This document shows positions 23,187 to 24,450 of a DNA stretch of 24,450 bases, piece by piece. The stretch lies in NCBI GenBank assembly GCA_035559715.1, contig DATMAW010000128.1:1-24450 (forward strand). The letters run 5' to 3'. Every line of letters begins with the position of its first letter. Position 1 is the first letter of the stretch. The stretch comes from JACQHC01 sp035559715. Lineage in GTDB: Bacteria > Gemmatimonadota > Gemmatimonadetes > Gemmatimonadales > GWC2-71-9. The notes beneath the pieces were generated by a model. The model had not been told where the DNA came from and searched no databases. It worked only from the letters and a program-made list of their open reading frames with translations. A program made the translations under genes and the position numbers.

Positions 23187-24170
23187 ATGCCCGTCGTCAC
23201 CTACCGCGACGCACTGAACCAGGCGCTCCGGGAGGAAATGGAGCGCGATCCCGACGTATTCCTGATGGGCGAGGAGGTGGGCGTCTATCAGGGTGCGTAC
23301 AAGGTGAGTCGCGGCCTGCTGCAGCAGTTCGGCGAGAAGCGCGTGATTGATACGCCGATCGCCGAGATGGGCTTTGCCGGTATCGGCGTGGGCGCCGCCA
23401 TGGTTGGGCTGAAGCCCGTGATCGAGTTCATGACGTGGAACTTTGCGCTCCTCGCGATTGACGAGGTGGTGAACTCGGCGGCCAAGATGTTGTACATGTC
23501 CGGGGGACAGATTCCGATTCCCATCGTGTTCCGCGGACCCGGTGGCGCGGCCCTCCAGCTTGGCGCCCAGCACTCGCAGGCGTTCGAGTCCTGGTACGCG
23601 CACATCCCCGGGCTCAAGGTCGTCGCCCCGGCCACGCCCTACGATGCCAAAGGGCTGCTCAAGTCCTCCATCCGCGACCCGAACCCCGTCGTGTTCCTCG
23701 AAGGCGAAATGCTGTACAACACCAAGGGCGAGATCCCCGACGGCGAGTACACCGTGCCGCTGGGCGCGGCGGACGTGAAGCGGGAGGGCAAGGACGTGAC
23801 GGTCATCTGTCACTCGAAGACCGTGGCGACCGCCTTGCGGGCCGCCCAGCAACTCTCCGGCGAGCACGGGCTCGAGGCCGAGGTCATTGACCTCCGCACC
23901 ATTCGGCCGCTGGATACCGGGACCATTATCGCCAGCGTCCGCAAGACAAACCGCTGTGTCGTTGTGGAAGAAGGCTGGCCGTTCTGCGGCGTAGGCGCCC
24001 AAGTCGTGGACGAGATTCAACGCGCCGCGTTCGACGACCTCGATGCTCCCGTCGAGCGCGTGACCGGCGCGGACGTGCCCATGCCCTACAACAAGCTGCT
24101 CGAGCGCGCGGCCAAGCCGAGCGTGGACGCGGTGATCCGCGCCGCGCGTCGCGTCGCCTATCTCGACTGA
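23187..24170 (+). CDS. pdhB: Pyruvate dehydrogenase E1 component, beta subunit
   Basis: 327 aa, normal length. It forms the heterotetramer with the alpha subunit and supplies the aminopyrimidine-side glutamate of the TPP site. Recognisable are MGEEVGVYQGAYKVSRGLL, DTPIAEMGFAGIGVGAAMVG, EFMTWNFALLAIDEVVNSAAK, RGPGGAALQLGAQHSQAFE and, at the C-terminus, VERVTGADVPMPYNKLLERA. AGGAG (23175-23179) stands 7 nt before ATG 23187, which fixes the start although an open frame runs further upstream. The E2 gene starts 7 nt after the stop. Confidence 0.96.
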   Translation: MPVVTYRDALNQALREEMERDPDVFLMGEEVGVYQGAYKVSRGLLQQFGEKRVIDTPIAEMGFAGIGVGAAMVGLKPVIEFMTWNFALLAIDEVVNSAAKMLYMSGGQIPIPIVFRGPGGAALQLGAQHSQAFESWYAHIPGLKVVAPATPYDAKGLLKSSIRDPNPVVFLEGEMLYNTKGEIPDGEYTVPLGAADVKREGKDVTVICHSKTVATALRAAQQLSGEHGLEAEVIDLRTIRPLDTGTIIASVRKTNRCVVVEEGWPFCGVGAQVVDEIQRAAFDDLDAPVERVTGADVPMPYNKLLERAAKPSVDAVIRAARRVAYLD

Positions 24171-24177
24171 GATCCCC

Positions 24178-24450
24178 ATGGCCACGCGCGTCGTGATGGA
24201 AGCGCTTTCCCCCACCATGGAGGAAGGTCGCATCGTCAACTGGCTCAAGACCGAAGGCGCGGCGGTGAATGCGGGCGACATTCTCGCCGAAGTAGAAACC
24301 GACAAGGCGGTCATGGAACTACAGGCCCGTGGTGACGGTGTGCTGCGAAAAGTGCTCGCGCCTGCCGGTGCCACGGTCGAGGTCGGCAAACTCGTTGCCG
24401 TGATCGCTGCGCCGGACGAAGACATCTCGGCCCTCGTGGCGGGGGGCGCG
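24178..24450 (+). CDS. pdhC: Dihydrolipoamide acetyltransferase E2, N-terminal lipoyl domain (3' partial)
   Basis: The first 91 codons are present and the frame runs off the window. They encode a complete lipoyl domain: MEALSPTMEEGRIVNWLKTEG, then the modification loop EVETDKAVMEL (Lys43), and VGKLVAVIAAPDEDI. Octanoylation and sulfur insertion at Lys43 are the expected job of LipM/LipA. The catalytic acyltransferase part is outside the window, so E2 of another 2-oxoacid dehydrogenase cannot be excluded by this fragment alone; its neighbours favour pyruvate dehydrogenase. Confidence 0.93.
   Translation, partial: MATRVVMEALSPTMEEGRIVNWLKTEGAAVNAGDILAEVETDKAVMELQARGDGVLRKVLAPAGATVEVGKLVAVIAAPDEDISALVAGGA

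Noticed and set aside
22908..24425. 505-codon antisense frame opposite the pdh genes
   Set aside because: The plus-strand genes are certain and the antisense product is compositionally biased with no motif.
1..24450. Horizontal transfer, prophage, insertion sequence or CRISPR signals
   Set aside because: No transposase, integrase, tRNA, direct-repeat array or compositional break was seen; base composition looks even throughout by eye.

Overview
The window is about 24 kb of dense, GC-rich bacterial chromosome. Short intergenic gaps, ATGA/GTGA start-stop overlaps and the gene content (split E1 pyruvate dehydrogenase with lipA, gcvH-gcvP without gcvT, a DbpA-domain protein, DUF3108 and SnoaL-like envelope proteins) fit an environmental, probably Gemmatimonadota-like, lineage. 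That placement is inference from style and content, because there is no rRNA or marker gene here. There are 24 protein-coding genes, two cut by the window edges. I see no RNA gene, CRISPR array, insertion sequence or prophage.

Left part (1-7.9 kb): the end of a degenerate DEAD-box-like protein with a DbpA RNA-binding domain converges on a GTG-started HU gene. Divergent from HU lie thymidine kinase and an unusual fusion of dephospho-CoA kinase (CoaE) with a PIG-L/LmbE-type domain. A near-consensus promoter sits on the coaE stop codon and drives gcvH. An intergenic hairpin, unsplit gcvP and a LipM-type octanoyltransferase follow.

Middle (7.9-15 kb): a complete Opp/Dpp-type ABC importer in A-B-C-D-F order with tightly coupled genes, an intrinsic-terminator-like hairpin, then a sodium:solute symporter.

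Accessory middle (15-20 kb): a minus-strand operon of an FmdB-type zinc ribbon (54 aa, easily missed), a PspA-like coiled-coil protein and a RemA/DUF370-like protein with a helical extension. Then come a small lipoprotein, an unrecognised 243-aa protein with a good promoter and ribosome-binding site, a plus-strand operon (GT2-like glycosyltransferase, DUF3108, SnoaL-like protein) and a small two-helix membrane protein.

Right part (20-24.45 kb): a ThiO-like glycine oxidase, then lipA-pdhA-pdhB-pdhC (E2 cut by the window end).

The unifying theme is lipoate. The window holds two lipoylated acceptors (GcvH, E2), an octanoyltransferase (LipM) and lipoyl synthase (LipA), so octanoylation, sulfur insertion and use of the cofactor in glycine cleavage and pyruvate oxidation are all encoded within 21 kb. 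Main oddities: the CoaE/PIG-L fusion with altered PIG-L active-site motifs, a helicase-like protein without helicase motifs, a G10 tract just before the LipM catalytic cysteine, and E1-alpha with GEA in place of the TPP-motif GDG.
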